Shown piece after piece: positions 25,001-32,351 of a stretch of 64,000 bases of DNA. Within the stretch, counting starts at the first letter, position 1. Every line of letters starts with the position of its first letter. Position numbers and translations under genes: made by a program. Below the pieces are notes generated by a model. The model did not search any database and was not told the DNA's origin. It worked only from the letters and a program-made list of their open reading frames with translations. The stretch comes from Streptomyces sp. RKAG293 (GTDB lineage Bacteria > Actinomycetota > Actinomycetes > Streptomycetales > Streptomycetaceae): positions 6,495,001 to 6,559,000 of the forward strand of contig NZ_JAJOZB010000001.1 of NCBI RefSeq assembly GCF_023701745.1, written 5' to 3'.

Positions 25001-26779
25001 CAGCGTGAAGACATCGCCGACCCGCGACTCGTAGACCATCTCCTCGTCCAGCTCACCGACCCGGCCGCCGCCCTTCTTCGGGTCGGAGCCGGCCAGGAAC
25101 ACACCGAACAGCCCGCGGTCCGGGATGGTGCCGCCGGACGTCACGGCCAGCCGCTGCGCTCCGGGGCGGCCGGCGACCGTGTTCGCCACCCGGTCCCAGA
25201 CGATGCGCGGCCGCAGCTCGGCGAAGGCGTCGGAGGGGTAGCGGCCGCCCAGCATGTCGAGCACCGCCGTGTACGCCGAGTGCGGGAGCGCCGCGAAGGG
25301 CGCCGCCCGGCGCACCAGGGCGAGCAGCTCGTCCACGTCCCAGGTGTCGAGCGCGGTCATGGCGACGATCTGCTGCGCCAGGACGTCCAGCGGATTCGCC
25401 GGCACGCGCAGGGACTCGATGGAGCCGGTCCGCATCCGCTCGGTGACGACCGCCGCCTGCACGAGGTCACCGCGGTACTTGGGGAAGACCACGCCCGTCG
25501 ACACGGCCCCCACCTGGTGCCCGGCCCGGCCGACGCGCTGCAGCCCGGAGGCGACGGACGGCGGCGACTCCACCTGGATGACGAGATCGACCGCGCCCAT
25601 GTCGATGCCCAGTTCCAGACTGGACGTCGCGACCACGGCGGGCAGCCGCCCGGCCTTGAGGTCCTCCTCGACGAGGGCGCGCTGTTCCTTGGACACCGAC
25701 CCGTGGTGCGCGCGGGCCATCAGGGGCGGCGCGCCCTGCGCGGCACCCGACTGGGCCATGATCTCGGCCGGCGGCGAGGTGTCGGGCAGCGGTTCGCCGG
25801 TGGCCCGCTCGTAGGCGATCTCGTTGAGGCGGTTGCACAGCCGCTCGGCCAGCCGGCGGGAGTTGGCGAACACGATCGTCGAGCGGTGCGCCTGCACCAG
25901 ATCGGCGATCCGCTCCTCCACATGCGGCCAGATCGACGCCCGCTGCTCCGCTCCGGCCGCGGGCCCGCTGTGATCCGCGACGGGGGAGCCGCCCAGCTCG
26001 CCCAGGTCCTCGACGGGCACGACCACCGACAGGTCGAACTTCTTCTGCGACGCCGGCTGGACGATCGTCACCTTGCGCTGCGGCGACAGATAACGGGCGA
26101 TCTCCTCGACCGGCCGGACCGTCGCGGACAGCCCGATCCGCCGGGCGGGCCGGTCCAGCAGCTCGTCCAGCCGCTCCAGCGACAGGGCCAGATGGGCCCC
26201 GCGCTTCGTGCCGGCGACGGCGTGCACCTCGTCCAGGATCACCGTCTCCACACCGCGCAGCGCCTCGCGGGCGGCCGAGGTGAGCATCAGGAAGAGCGAT
26301 TCGGGGGTGGTGATCAGGATGTCCGGCGGGCGGGTGACCAGGGTGCGGCGTTCGGCGGCGGGGGTGTCCCCCGAGCGGATCCCGACCCGGACCTCGGGCT
26401 CGGGCAGACCGAGCCGGACGGACTCCTGGCGCAGACCCGTGAGCGGGCTGCGCAGGTTGCGCTCCACGTCGACCGCGAGGGCTTTGAGCGGGGACACGTA
26501 CAGCACCCGGCAGCGGCGCTGGGTCTCGGCGGGTGGCGGGACGCTCGCCAGCCGGTCCAGCGAGGCCAGGAACGCGGCCAGCGTCTTGCCGGAGCCGGTC
26601 GGCGCGACCACCAGGACGTCGGAACCCTCGCCGATCGCCCGCCAGGCACCGGCCTGGGCGGCGGTGGGCGCGCTGAAGGCTCCCGTGAACCACGCGCGGG
26701 TGGCCGGGGAGAACGCCTCCAGGGCGGCGGCCGGGTCCTCTTCCGGTTCCGGCTTGCCCTGACTGCTCCGTCGCGACAT
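22043..26779 (-). CDS. lhr: Lhr-family ATP-dependent DNA helicase
   Basis: 1578 residues, the length of full-size Lhr. Superfamily 2 core: Walker A APTGSGKT (59-66), DEVH box (183-186), motif III LSATVRP, and motif VI QRVGRAGHQ. The Lhr winged-helix and beta-barrel domains follow, then the large C-terminal domain that is homologous to AlkZ-type folds. A Ser/Thr/Gly/Asp low-complexity loop (around 760-785) is coded by a hexanucleotide repeat. Lhr translocates 3' to 5' on single strands and unwinds RNA:DNA hybrids; it is induced by DNA damage in mycobacteria. With nei it probably forms a repair operon. Confidence 0.95.
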   Translation of the reverse strand: MSRRSSQGKPEPEEDPAAALEAFSPATRAWFTGAFSAPTAAQAGAWRAIGEGSDVLVVAPTGSGKTLAAFLASLDRLASVPPPAETQRRCRVLYVSPLKALAVDVERNLRSPLTGLRQESVRLGLPEPEVRVGIRSGDTPAAERRTLVTRPPDILITTPESLFLMLTSAAREALRGVETVILDEVHAVAGTKRGAHLALSLERLDELLDRPARRIGLSATVRPVEEIARYLSPQRKVTIVQPASQKKFDLSVVVPVEDLGELGGSPVADHSGPAAGAEQRASIWPHVEERIADLVQAHRSTIVFANSRRLAERLCNRLNEIAYERATGEPLPDTSPPAEIMAQSGAAQGAPPLMARAHHGSVSKEQRALVEEDLKAGRLPAVVATSSLELGIDMGAVDLVIQVESPPSVASGLQRVGRAGHQVGAVSTGVVFPKYRGDLVQAAVVTERMRTGSIESLRVPANPLDVLAQQIVAMTALDTWDVDELLALVRRAAPFAALPHSAYTAVLDMLGGRYPSDAFAELRPRIVWDRVANTVAGRPGAQRLAVTSGGTIPDRGLFGVFLAGSDPKKGGGRVGELDEEMVYESRVGDVFTLGTTSWRIEDITRDRVLVSPAPGVPGRLPFWKGDQLGRPLELGRAVGAFVREVGRLGPEEARERLAAAGLDTWATDNVLAYLSEQRQACGHIPDDRTIVVERFRDELGDWRVVVHSPFGAQVHAPWALALGARLMERYGLDAQVMHADDGIVLRLPDADLMGLDLLDTDTSTGFGTDTSTSTGTGTGSDPVRAGTELDSDQSPVGAADVAFDKGEVEQLVTDQVGGSALFASRFRECAARALLLPRRSPGKRTPLWQQRQRAAQLLQVASDFGSFPIVLEAVRECLQDVFDVPGLVELMGDIEARRVRLVEVTTPEPSPFARSLLFGYVAQFLYEGDSPLAERRAAALSLDSRLLAELLGQAELRELLDGDVLAELEQELQWLTEDRRVKDAEGVADLLRLLGPLTEAELAARGAEPDWAAHLESARRAIRVRIAGGEHWAAVEDAGRLRDALGTALPVGVPEAFTEPVKDPLGDLLARFARTHGPFTSVEAARRFGLGTAVVDGLLQRLAAGGRVVQGEFRPGGAGHEWCDAAVLRRLRRRSLAALRHEVEPVPPATLATFLPQWQHVGTHSLRGIDGLVRAVEQLQGAEVPASALEKLVLPSRVSGYTPAMLDELTASGEVLWSGAGALPGKDGWVSLHLADTAPLLLKEPQPLELSPLHQAVLGALSGGYGLFFRQIADQVRAAGEAPSDPELADAVWDLAWSGRLTNDTLAPLRALLGSGRTAGSTAHRAPRSVPRGRYGSLTGRAPRATASRTGPPTTAGRWSLVPPPESDPTLRAHALVHTLLDRHGVVTRGAVAAEGVEGGFSAAYRVLSAFEETGQTRRGYVVEGLGAAQFAMDGAVDRLRAINTARDREEGARTGQRAVVLAAADPANAYGAALPWPAQPDGVTHKPGRKAGALVVLVDGELALYVERGGKTLLAWPDEEERLRAAADALALAVREGALGRLTVERTNGESALTSPLGRALETAGFHATPRGLRLRG
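24445..24480. repeat. Hexanucleotide microsatellite inside lhr
   Basis: Three perfect and three degenerate copies of CTGTGC (plus strand) encode a Thr/Gly/Ser-rich loop on the minus strand. Six-base units keep the lhr frame whatever the copy number. Confidence 0.85.
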
Positions 26780-26815
26780 GTCCCCATCCTGCCCCGCCCC
26801 ACTGACAACGGCCCA

Positions 26816-26875
26816 GGAACCCGCCCCGGAACCCGCCCCGGAACCCGCGCCGGAAGGCGAGCCGGGACCCGAGCC
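26816..26875. repeat. Degenerate 12-bp tandem repeat between lhr and the AraC gene
   Basis: Five units; the first three read GGAACCCGCCCC, GGAACCCGCCCC, GGAACCCGCGCC and the last two are diverged. They fill most of the 140-bp divergent promoter region, so copy number may affect promoter spacing. Confidence 0.8.
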
Positions 26876-26919
26876 GGGGCCGTTCCGCGGGGTTCCCGGC
26901 CCGGACGCAGAATGGGTTC

Positions 26920-27795
26920 ATGGCACGACGCGAACCGGCACCCGAGCAGGCACGGCACTGGCAGCACCCGCAGCTGCCGGGCGTGGACCTGCTGCGCGCC
27001 CGGTACGTCAGCCACACGTTCTCCCGGCACTCCCACGACGGATACGTGATCGCGGCGGTCACCAAGGGCGTCGAGGGCATCGGCATGCCCGGCGGCGACC
27101 TGCGCGCGGGCGCGGGCGGGGTCGTCCTCATCAATCCCGAGACCCCGCACTCCGCGTACGCGGGGACGGCGGACGGCTGGAGCTATCGCGTGCTCTACCC
27201 GAGCATCGACGTGGTGGCGGCCGTCGCCGCCGAGACGACCGGCCGGAACGGCACCCACGGCACCCCGGCGTTCACCGACACCGTCCTCGACGACCCCGAC
27301 TGCGCCCGGTTGATCGCGGACATCCACGCCGCGGCCGAACACGACAACGCGCTCGCGGCCGACACCCTGCTGCGGCTCGCCGTCGCCAGGCTGCTGCGCC
27401 GCTACGGCGCGGACCCGGCCGCGCCGGGCGCGCTGCCGTCCGCCGGTGCGCTCGCCGCCGGCCGGGCCAGGGAACTGCTCGTCGAGCGGATCGCGTGCCC
27501 GCCGACGCTGGACCAGCTGGCCGCGGAACTGGGCACCAAGCCGTTCGCGCTGCTGCGCGCGTTCAAGGGCGCCTATGGGCTGCCGCCGCACGCCTGGCTG
27601 ACCGGCGAGCGGGTGCGGGCGGCGCGCCGGATGCTCGACACGGGGACCCCGCCCGCCGAAGCGGCACTCGCGGTGGGGTTCACCGACCAGCCGCATCTGA
27701 ACCGGCACTTCACGCGCATCGTGGGCGTACCCCCGGGCGCCTACCGGCGCGAACGCGCAAGAACGTACAAGACAGGCGAGGGCCTCGCTCCATAA
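26920..27795 (+). CDS. AraC-family transcriptional regulator
   Basis: 291 residues. An N-terminal cupin-like sensor (about 15-150; SHTFSRHSHDGYVIAAVTKG, GGVVLINPETPHSA) is followed by a two-HTH AraC domain (about 185-285; PPTLDQLAAELGTKPFALLRAFKGAYGLPPHAWL, then EAALAVGFTDQPHLNRHFTRIVGVPPGAYRR). It lies 10 bp before azlC on the same strand, so it likely regulates the azlCD exporter, perhaps in response to the exported amino acid. A CAGAAT six bases before ATG could be a leaderless -10. Confidence 0.92.
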   Translation: MARREPAPEQARHWQHPQLPGVDLLRARYVSHTFSRHSHDGYVIAAVTKGVEGIGMPGGDLRAGAGGVVLINPETPHSAYAGTADGWSYRVLYPSIDVVAAVAAETTGRNGTHGTPAFTDTVLDDPDCARLIADIHAAAEHDNALAADTLLRLAVARLLRRYGADPAAPGALPSAGALAAGRARELLVERIACPPTLDQLAAELGTKPFALLRAFKGAYGLPPHAWLTGERVRAARRMLDTGTPPAEAALAVGFTDQPHLNRHFTRIVGVPPGAYRRERARTYKTGEGLAP

Positions 27796-27805
27796 CGTTC
27801 GTTGA

Positions 27806-28639
27806 GTGACAGGAGCAGCACACATACCCAGTTCTCAGGCGGAGCCGGCGGAGTCCCCGGAGGCGTCGGAGCCGTCGGTGCCGTCAACGAGGCCGACGTC
27901 CGCCGTGGTCCGTGACGCGCTGGCCGTCGGAGTCGCCGTCGGCCTGTCGGGGTTCGCCTTCGGCGTGACGTCGGCCGGGGCAGGGCTGACGGTCGCGCAG
28001 ACCTGCGCGCTCTCCCTGCTGGTCTTCAGCGGCGCCTCGCAGTTCGCCCTGGTCGGCGCGTTGGGCGCGGGCGGCAGCCCGTTCGCGGCGGCCGCCGGCG
28101 CGTTCTTCCTCGGCGCGCGCAACGCGTTCTACGGGCTGCGGCTGTCGCAGCTGCTGCGCCTCCCCCGGGCGGTGCGCCCGTTCGCCGCCCAGTGGGTGAT
28201 CGACGAGACCTCCGCCGTGACCCTGGCGCAGCCCGACCGGCGCAGCGCGCGGCTCGGCTTCACCGTCACCGGCGTCACCATCTACCTGCTGTGGAACCTG
28301 ACCACGCTGCTGGGCGCGCTCGGCGCCTCCGCGCTGGGCGATCCGGCCGGCTGGGGGTTGGACGCGGCAGGTCCCGCCGTCTTCCTCGCGCTGCTCGCGC
28401 CCATGCTGAAGGGCCGCCGTGAGCGCACGGTGGCCGGGCTCGCCGTCATCCTCGCCCTGGCCTGCCTGCCGCTGCTGCCCGCCGGGGTGCCGGTACTCGT
28501 CGCGGCTCTCGCCGCACCGATCGTCCTGGTCGCCGGGCGCCGCGGGACGGCCCGCGAGGACGCCACCGAGGCCACCGCCGCGACCAAGGCCACCACGGCT
28601 ACCACGACCACCGCACAGCGGACGGAGAAGGACCGATGA
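27806..28639 (+). CDS. azlC: AzlC-family branched-chain amino acid export permease, large subunit
   Basis: 277 residues. Hydrophobic AzlC fold with the family signature QTCALSLLVFSGASQFALVG and FFLGARNAFYGLRLS. Several membrane helices occur between about 35 and 245. The first 30 and last 30 residues (Ser/Pro/Glu-rich head; Thr/Ala-rich tail) are variable cytoplasmic extensions. It works with AzlD to export branched-chain amino acids or analogues. The GTG start is the nearest after the AraC stop. It overlaps azlD by four bases. Confidence 0.9.
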   Translation: MTGAAHIPSSQAEPAESPEASEPSVPSTRPTSAVVRDALAVGVAVGLSGFAFGVTSAGAGLTVAQTCALSLLVFSGASQFALVGALGAGGSPFAAAAGAFFLGARNAFYGLRLSQLLRLPRAVRPFAAQWVIDETSAVTLAQPDRRSARLGFTVTGVTIYLLWNLTTLLGALGASALGDPAGWGLDAAGPAVFLALLAPMLKGRRERTVAGLAVILALACLPLLPAGVPVLVAALAAPIVLVAGRRGTAREDATEATAATKATTATTTTAQRTEKDR

Positions 28640-28947
28640 CCACCTGGATCGCGATCGGTGTGACCGCCTTCGGCTGCTACGCGGTGAAGCTCCTCGGCCT
28701 CTCCGTGCCCGCCGGGATCCTGGAGCGGCCGCTGGTGAAGCGGCTCGCCGCCCTCGTCCCGCTCGCCCTGCTCGCCGCTCTCACCGCGCTGCAGACGTTC
28801 AGCACCAGTGAGCTGAAACTCGTCGTCGACGCCCGCGCGGCCGGGCTCGCCGCCGCGGCGGTGGCGCTGCTGCTGCGCGCGCCGTTCCTGGTCGTCATCG
28901 GCGCGGCGGTCCTGGTGACCGCCGCCGTACGGGCCCTGGCCGGCTGA
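28636..28947 (+). CDS. azlD: AzlD-family branched-chain amino acid export permease, small subunit
   Basis: 103 residues with three to four membrane helices (ITVTAFGCYAVKLLGL-like first helix, LVPLALLAALTAL, AAAVALLLRAPFLVVIGAAVLVTA). It is translated from an ATG that overlaps the azlC TGA. It is the obligate partner of AzlC. Confidence 0.9.
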   Translation: MTTWIAIGVTAFGCYAVKLLGLSVPAGILERPLVKRLAALVPLALLAALTALQTFSTSELKLVVDARAAGLAAAAVALLLRAPFLVVIGAAVLVTAAVRALAG

Positions 28948-28967
28948 GCGAACCGCCCGAACACGTT

Positions 28968-29882
28968 TCAGATGATGGGGCGTCCGTAGGCGCGCAGAGT
29001 CCGCAGGGCCTCGATGGTGATGATCGGCCGCCACTCCAGCCGGGTGCCCGGCGCCCACGCGCGCCAGCGCATCGGCCAGCCGCCGTCCTCGCCCTGCTCG
29101 GCCGCCAGGAAGTCCAGCGACCGCTCCAGCTCGGCGTCGGTGAACCACTGCCGGGCCAGCGAATCCGGGCCGCGCGCGTAGTCGTACGCGAAGTGGTACT
29201 CGCCCGGCGCGTATCCGGCGGGCAGCGGATACCGGTCCGCGCGGTCCGGATCCAGTACCACCAGCTGCTGCTCGCGCACCAGCTTCCCCAGCCGGTGCGC
29301 CGCGTCCCGCGCCCGCGCCCGGTCGGGGACGGCGTCCAGGAACGCCACCGCCGCCTCGACCTCGTACGGATGCGTCGCGTCCAGCGCCTCGATCGCCGCC
29401 CAGCAGAAGTCCGTGGCCCGGAACAGCCACGCGTGCCACACCCCGTTGCCGTGCAGCGTTCCCACCACAGGACCCGTCGCGAGCAGCGCGCCCTTCGGCG
29501 CCTCGACGACCGGGATCCACGGTGCCGCCGGATAGCCCCGCAGTGACGGATGCACCGCGGGCAGCGCTCCCTCCGCCGTCGACACCTCCGTGAGATACCG
29601 GCACACCCGCTCCGCCCGCTGCCCCCCGCACCGCCCGATCCCGTCGAGTACGCGCAGCGCGTGGGCCGTGTGCAGCGGCTGGCTCACCGGCCCCCGCAGA
29701 TCCGGCTCCAGGGCGTGCCCGAAGCCGCCGTCGTCATTGCGGTACGCGTTCAGCGCGGTCTCGACCGCCTCGGCCGCCGCGTCCGAACCGTCGAGAAAGT
29801 GGTGGGTGAACCTGCGCTGCTCGAGCACGCGCGCGGTCAGCCACACGAAGTGCTCGGCGCGCGCGAGGGGAGTTCCTGGCAT
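28968..29882 (-). CDS. Prenyltransferase/squalene-cyclase-like alpha/alpha-toroid protein of unknown function
   Basis: 304 residues. It has repeating helical pairs and QW-like motifs (YRNDDGGFGHALEPDLRGPVSQPLHTAHALRVL; EQGEDGGWPMRWRAW) typical of terpenoid-cyclase alpha/alpha toroids. There is no DxDD or DDxxD motif, so it is not an obvious cyclase. Such orphan toroids are common in actinobacteria. ATG 29882 is chosen because it is preceded by TACTGT at a six-base distance and begins at the first helix (PLARAEHFVWLTARVLEQ). It converges on azlD. Confidence 0.75.
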   Translation of the reverse strand: MPGTPLARAEHFVWLTARVLEQRRFTHHFLDGSDAAAEAVETALNAYRNDDGGFGHALEPDLRGPVSQPLHTAHALRVLDGIGRCGGQRAERVCRYLTEVSTAEGALPAVHPSLRGYPAAPWIPVVEAPKGALLATGPVVGTLHGNGVWHAWLFRATDFCWAAIEALDATHPYEVEAAVAFLDAVPDRARARDAAHRLGKLVREQQLVVLDPDRADRYPLPAGYAPGEYHFAYDYARGPDSLARQWFTDAELERSLDFLAAEQGEDGGWPMRWRAWAPGTRLEWRPIITIEALRTLRAYGRPII

Positions 29883-29888
29883 GTCCGC

Positions 29889-29894
29889 ACAGTA
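29889..29894 (-). promoter_or_regulatory. -10 element TACTGT six bases before the toroid protein start
   Basis: On the minus strand TACTGT is followed by GCGGAC and the ATG. No ribosome binding site is present. Confidence 0.5.
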
Positions 29895-30035
29895 GGGCGC
29901 GTTCCCCGCACTGCCTACGCCTGTCACAAGGGAGCACCCGGCCGTGCGACCCCAAGCCCCCATGTGCGGGATCCTCCCGCCCCGAAGTTGACGTTTCCGG
30001 CGCGCTCCTCAGGCCTTCGTCGCGTCCTGCCGTGC

Positions 30036-31406
30036 TCAGGGAGCCGGGGACGGGGCGGGGACCGGGGTGGTCGGTGCAGGACCGGGCCAGGAAGGCAGCA
30101 GCTCCGTGGTGACGAAGGCGACGACGGCCGCCAGGATCACGACGGGCATCATGGCGGAGCTGCCGAGCAGCAGGACCACGAGCACCACGCTGCTGACCGG
30201 CAGCCGCAGGGCGCTGGCCGCCGAGGCCGCCATTCCCGCCGCCAGGGCCGGAACGAGCCCCAGGCCCGGAAGGGGCGCGCACAGGACGCCCGCGGCGGCT
30301 CCCAGGAAGAGCGCGGGGAAGATCGGGCCGCCGCGCAGGCTGCCCAGACAGAGCGCGTACGCGACACCCTTGAACAGCAGGACGGCGACGAGCGCCCCGA
30401 TCCCCCAGGCGTGCGGGTCGGTGGCCATCGCGCTCAGTGTGGCCTGGCCCGACGAGGCGACCTCCTCGGGCGTGCGGTCGGTGATCAGCGCGTAGAGGGC
30501 GGCGCAGGCCGCGGCGCCCAGTGCGCACAGCACGGTCCGGGGGAACGTCCGTACCGCGACGAACGCCGCGGTCAGCCGGCCCGTGCCCAGCACCAGGTGC
30601 ACGAAGGTGCCGATGACCACGGCCATGAGCAGCGACCAGAGGACGTCCCCCGCGTCCAGCCGGGGAAAGGGGGTGGGCAGCTTCAGCGCCAGGCTGCCGG
30701 TCTGCAGCCCGGTCCACCGCCCGAAGCCGGTGAACACCAGCGCCCCCACGCCGCTGGACAGCAGGGCGGGCAGCATGACGGCGAACAGCTGCGGACCGCC
30801 GACGCCCGCCACCTCGATGAGCAGCACGGCCGCGATCAGCGGGTTGCCGAAGATGGCCGCGATGGCCGCGGCGGCGCCGGCCGCGCCCAGGAGGGCGGTG
30901 CTCTGCGGTGTCGCGGCGCTCCGGGCGAGGTTCCTGAAGAGCAGTGCCAGGCCGCTGCCGAGCGCGATCAGCGGCGCCTCGGGTCCCAGGACCGCGCCGA
31001 ACGGCAGGCTCGCCATCGCGGCGAGCAGCACACCGGGCAGCGCGCTGGGCGAGGCGCCTCCGACGTGCAGACCGGAGGAGGGGATGTGGCCGCCTCCGCC
31101 GGGCAGGTGCGTGGCGATCAGGCCGACGCAGACACCGGCGATCGCGAGGAGGGGCAGCGGCCACCACCAGGGAGCGGTGTCCCATCCCCAGGCGTGCGGG
31201 ATGTCGGCCCACAGCACGTGTCCGAACTCGTGCATCCCGACGAGGAACCAGAACGCGGCGAGGGACACCGGGATGCCGATGAGGGCACAGAAGACGAGCG
31301 ACTTGAGGTAGCCCGGCGTCAGCAGGATGCCCCGCAGCAGGTCCGGTTCCTCCGGCTGCGCCGTACCGTCCGCGGCTGCGGCCGGCCGGGGTTCCGGTTC
31401 CGTCAT
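30036..31406 (-). CDS. ClC-family chloride channel/transporter
   Basis: 456 residues, with hydrophobic helices through most of the length. The three ClC signature regions can be found but are altered: GGGGHIPSSG where GSGIPE is expected, LGPEAPLIALGSG for GREGPxVxxG (gating glutamate kept), and GGPIFPALFLGAAAG for GGIFxPxLxxGAxxG. Loss of the selectivity-filter serine in the first motif suggests changed anion preference. The ATG overlaps the last four bases of the K+ channel gene upstream, so the two are translationally coupled. Confidence 0.9.
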   Translation of the reverse strand: MTEPEPRPAAAADGTAQPEEPDLLRGILLTPGYLKSLVFCALIGIPVSLAAFWFLVGMHEFGHVLWADIPHAWGWDTAPWWWPLPLLAIAGVCVGLIATHLPGGGGHIPSSGLHVGGASPSALPGVLLAAMASLPFGAVLGPEAPLIALGSGLALLFRNLARSAATPQSTALLGAAGAAAAIAAIFGNPLIAAVLLIEVAGVGGPQLFAVMLPALLSSGVGALVFTGFGRWTGLQTGSLALKLPTPFPRLDAGDVLWSLLMAVVIGTFVHLVLGTGRLTAAFVAVRTFPRTVLCALGAAACAALYALITDRTPEEVASSGQATLSAMATDPHAWGIGALVAVLLFKGVAYALCLGSLRGGPIFPALFLGAAAGVLCAPLPGLGLVPALAAGMAASAASALRLPVSSVVLVVLLLGSSAMMPVVILAAVVAFVTTELLPSWPGPAPTTPVPAPSPAP

Positions 31407-31966
31407 GGGCCGTCCTCCGGGAGTTCCGACGGGGAGTGCGATGCCGTCTCCCGCCGCCGCAGCCCGATCCGGACGGCGCCGAAGAGAACTTTCGCGATCA
31501 GGCCCACCAGGATCAGATCGGCGATCATCTGCACCGTGGTCAGCACCCGGCTGAGCTCGCTGACGGGCGTGATGTCCCCGAATCCGACCGTCGCGAACAC
31601 CGTGACGGTGAAGTAGAGCGCGTCGGTCCGGTTCAGTGGCTCAGAGAACGACGACGGCCGGTCCCTGGCGACCAGGAAGTACGTCGAGGCGAACAGCAGC
31701 AGGAACAGCGGCACGGCGGTGGTCAGCGCCTCCACGGCGCGCAGCCCGGGATACGCCGCATGAGTGACGGCGGCGACCTGCCAGGCGATCAGGCAGCCGA
31801 AAACGATCAGGCCCAGGGTGAGCAGAACGGCGGTGGTCGCGTCGAGCGCGCGATCCAGGGGCATCAGGTAGTACAGCCAGGTGAGCACCGCGGCCGAGGC
31901 CGCCGAGCGGAGCAGGCGTCCCACCAGAACCCGCCGGCGCTGCCGCGTGATGGGGATGCCGCTCAT
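31403..31966 (-). CDS. Two-pore-helix type potassium channel (ion channel family)
   Basis: 187 residues. Four hydrophobic segments, with the pore loop and selectivity filter TVGFGD (ATVGFGDITPVS) between the last two. This is the usual TVGYGD with Phe for Tyr, a substitution that still conducts K+ in eukaryotic channels. The soluble C-terminus is short (about 20 residues), so there is no RCK regulatory domain. ATG 31966 has AGGAG five bases upstream; a GTG lies one codon earlier. It is first in an operon with the ClC gene. Confidence 0.9.
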   Translation of the reverse strand: MSGIPITRQRRRVLVGRLLRSAASAAVLTWLYYLMPLDRALDATTAVLLTLGLIVFGCLIAWQVAAVTHAAYPGLRAVEALTTAVPLFLLLFASTYFLVARDRPSSFSEPLNRTDALYFTVTVFATVGFGDITPVSELSRVLTTVQMIADLILVGLIAKVLFGAVRIGLRRRETASHSPSELPEDGP

Positions 31967-32090
31967 CACCTCTCCTCACCACGGGCCTCGGCGCCCTGCG
32001 GCCATTGCAACACCCGCCCCAGCACCCCGCACCTCGCCCTCACCCCCGCCCCCGTCCGCCCGACCCCCCTTCGCACCTCTCGCGGCGCGG

Positions 32091-32096
32091 GATACT
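32091..32096 (+). promoter_or_regulatory. -10 element GATACT six bases before the DUF3046 gene
   Basis: GATACT, GGGCGC, ATG, with no ribosome binding site between. Confidence 0.45.
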
Positions 32097-32102
32097 GGGC
32101 GC

Positions 32103-32297
32103 ATGAAGTTGACGGTGTTCTGGGAGCGGATGCGGGTGCACTTCGGGGAGGGGTATGCGGATTCGTTCGCCCGGGATCATGTGATGGCGGAGCTCGGCGG
32201 GCGGACGGTGTGGGAGGCGCTGGACTCGGGGTGGGAGGCCAAGGACGTGTGGCGCGCGGTCTGTACGGCGATGGATGTGCCGGCCGGACGGCGCTGA
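32103..32297 (+). CDS. DUF3046 protein
   Basis: 64 residues. It matches the small actinobacterial DUF3046 family (MKLTVFWERMRVHFG...YADSFARDHVMAELGGRTVWEALDSGWEAKDVWRAVC), which is characteristically located a gene or two before recA, as here. The function is unknown; an acidic, tryptophan-rich cytoplasmic protein. Confidence 0.9.
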   Translation: MKLTVFWERMRVHFGEGYADSFARDHVMAELGGRTVWEALDSGWEAKDVWRAVCTAMDVPAGRR

Positions 32298-32351
32298 GAC
32301 CGCGGAGGGTTGGTCCCGGACTTTCCGCCCCGCGCGTTCAGACTGGGGTTC

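Noticed and set aside
22322-27049. 1575-residue open frame on the plus strand opposite lhr
   Set aside because: The minus-strand frame carries every helicase motif; the opposite frame has none and no ribosome site.
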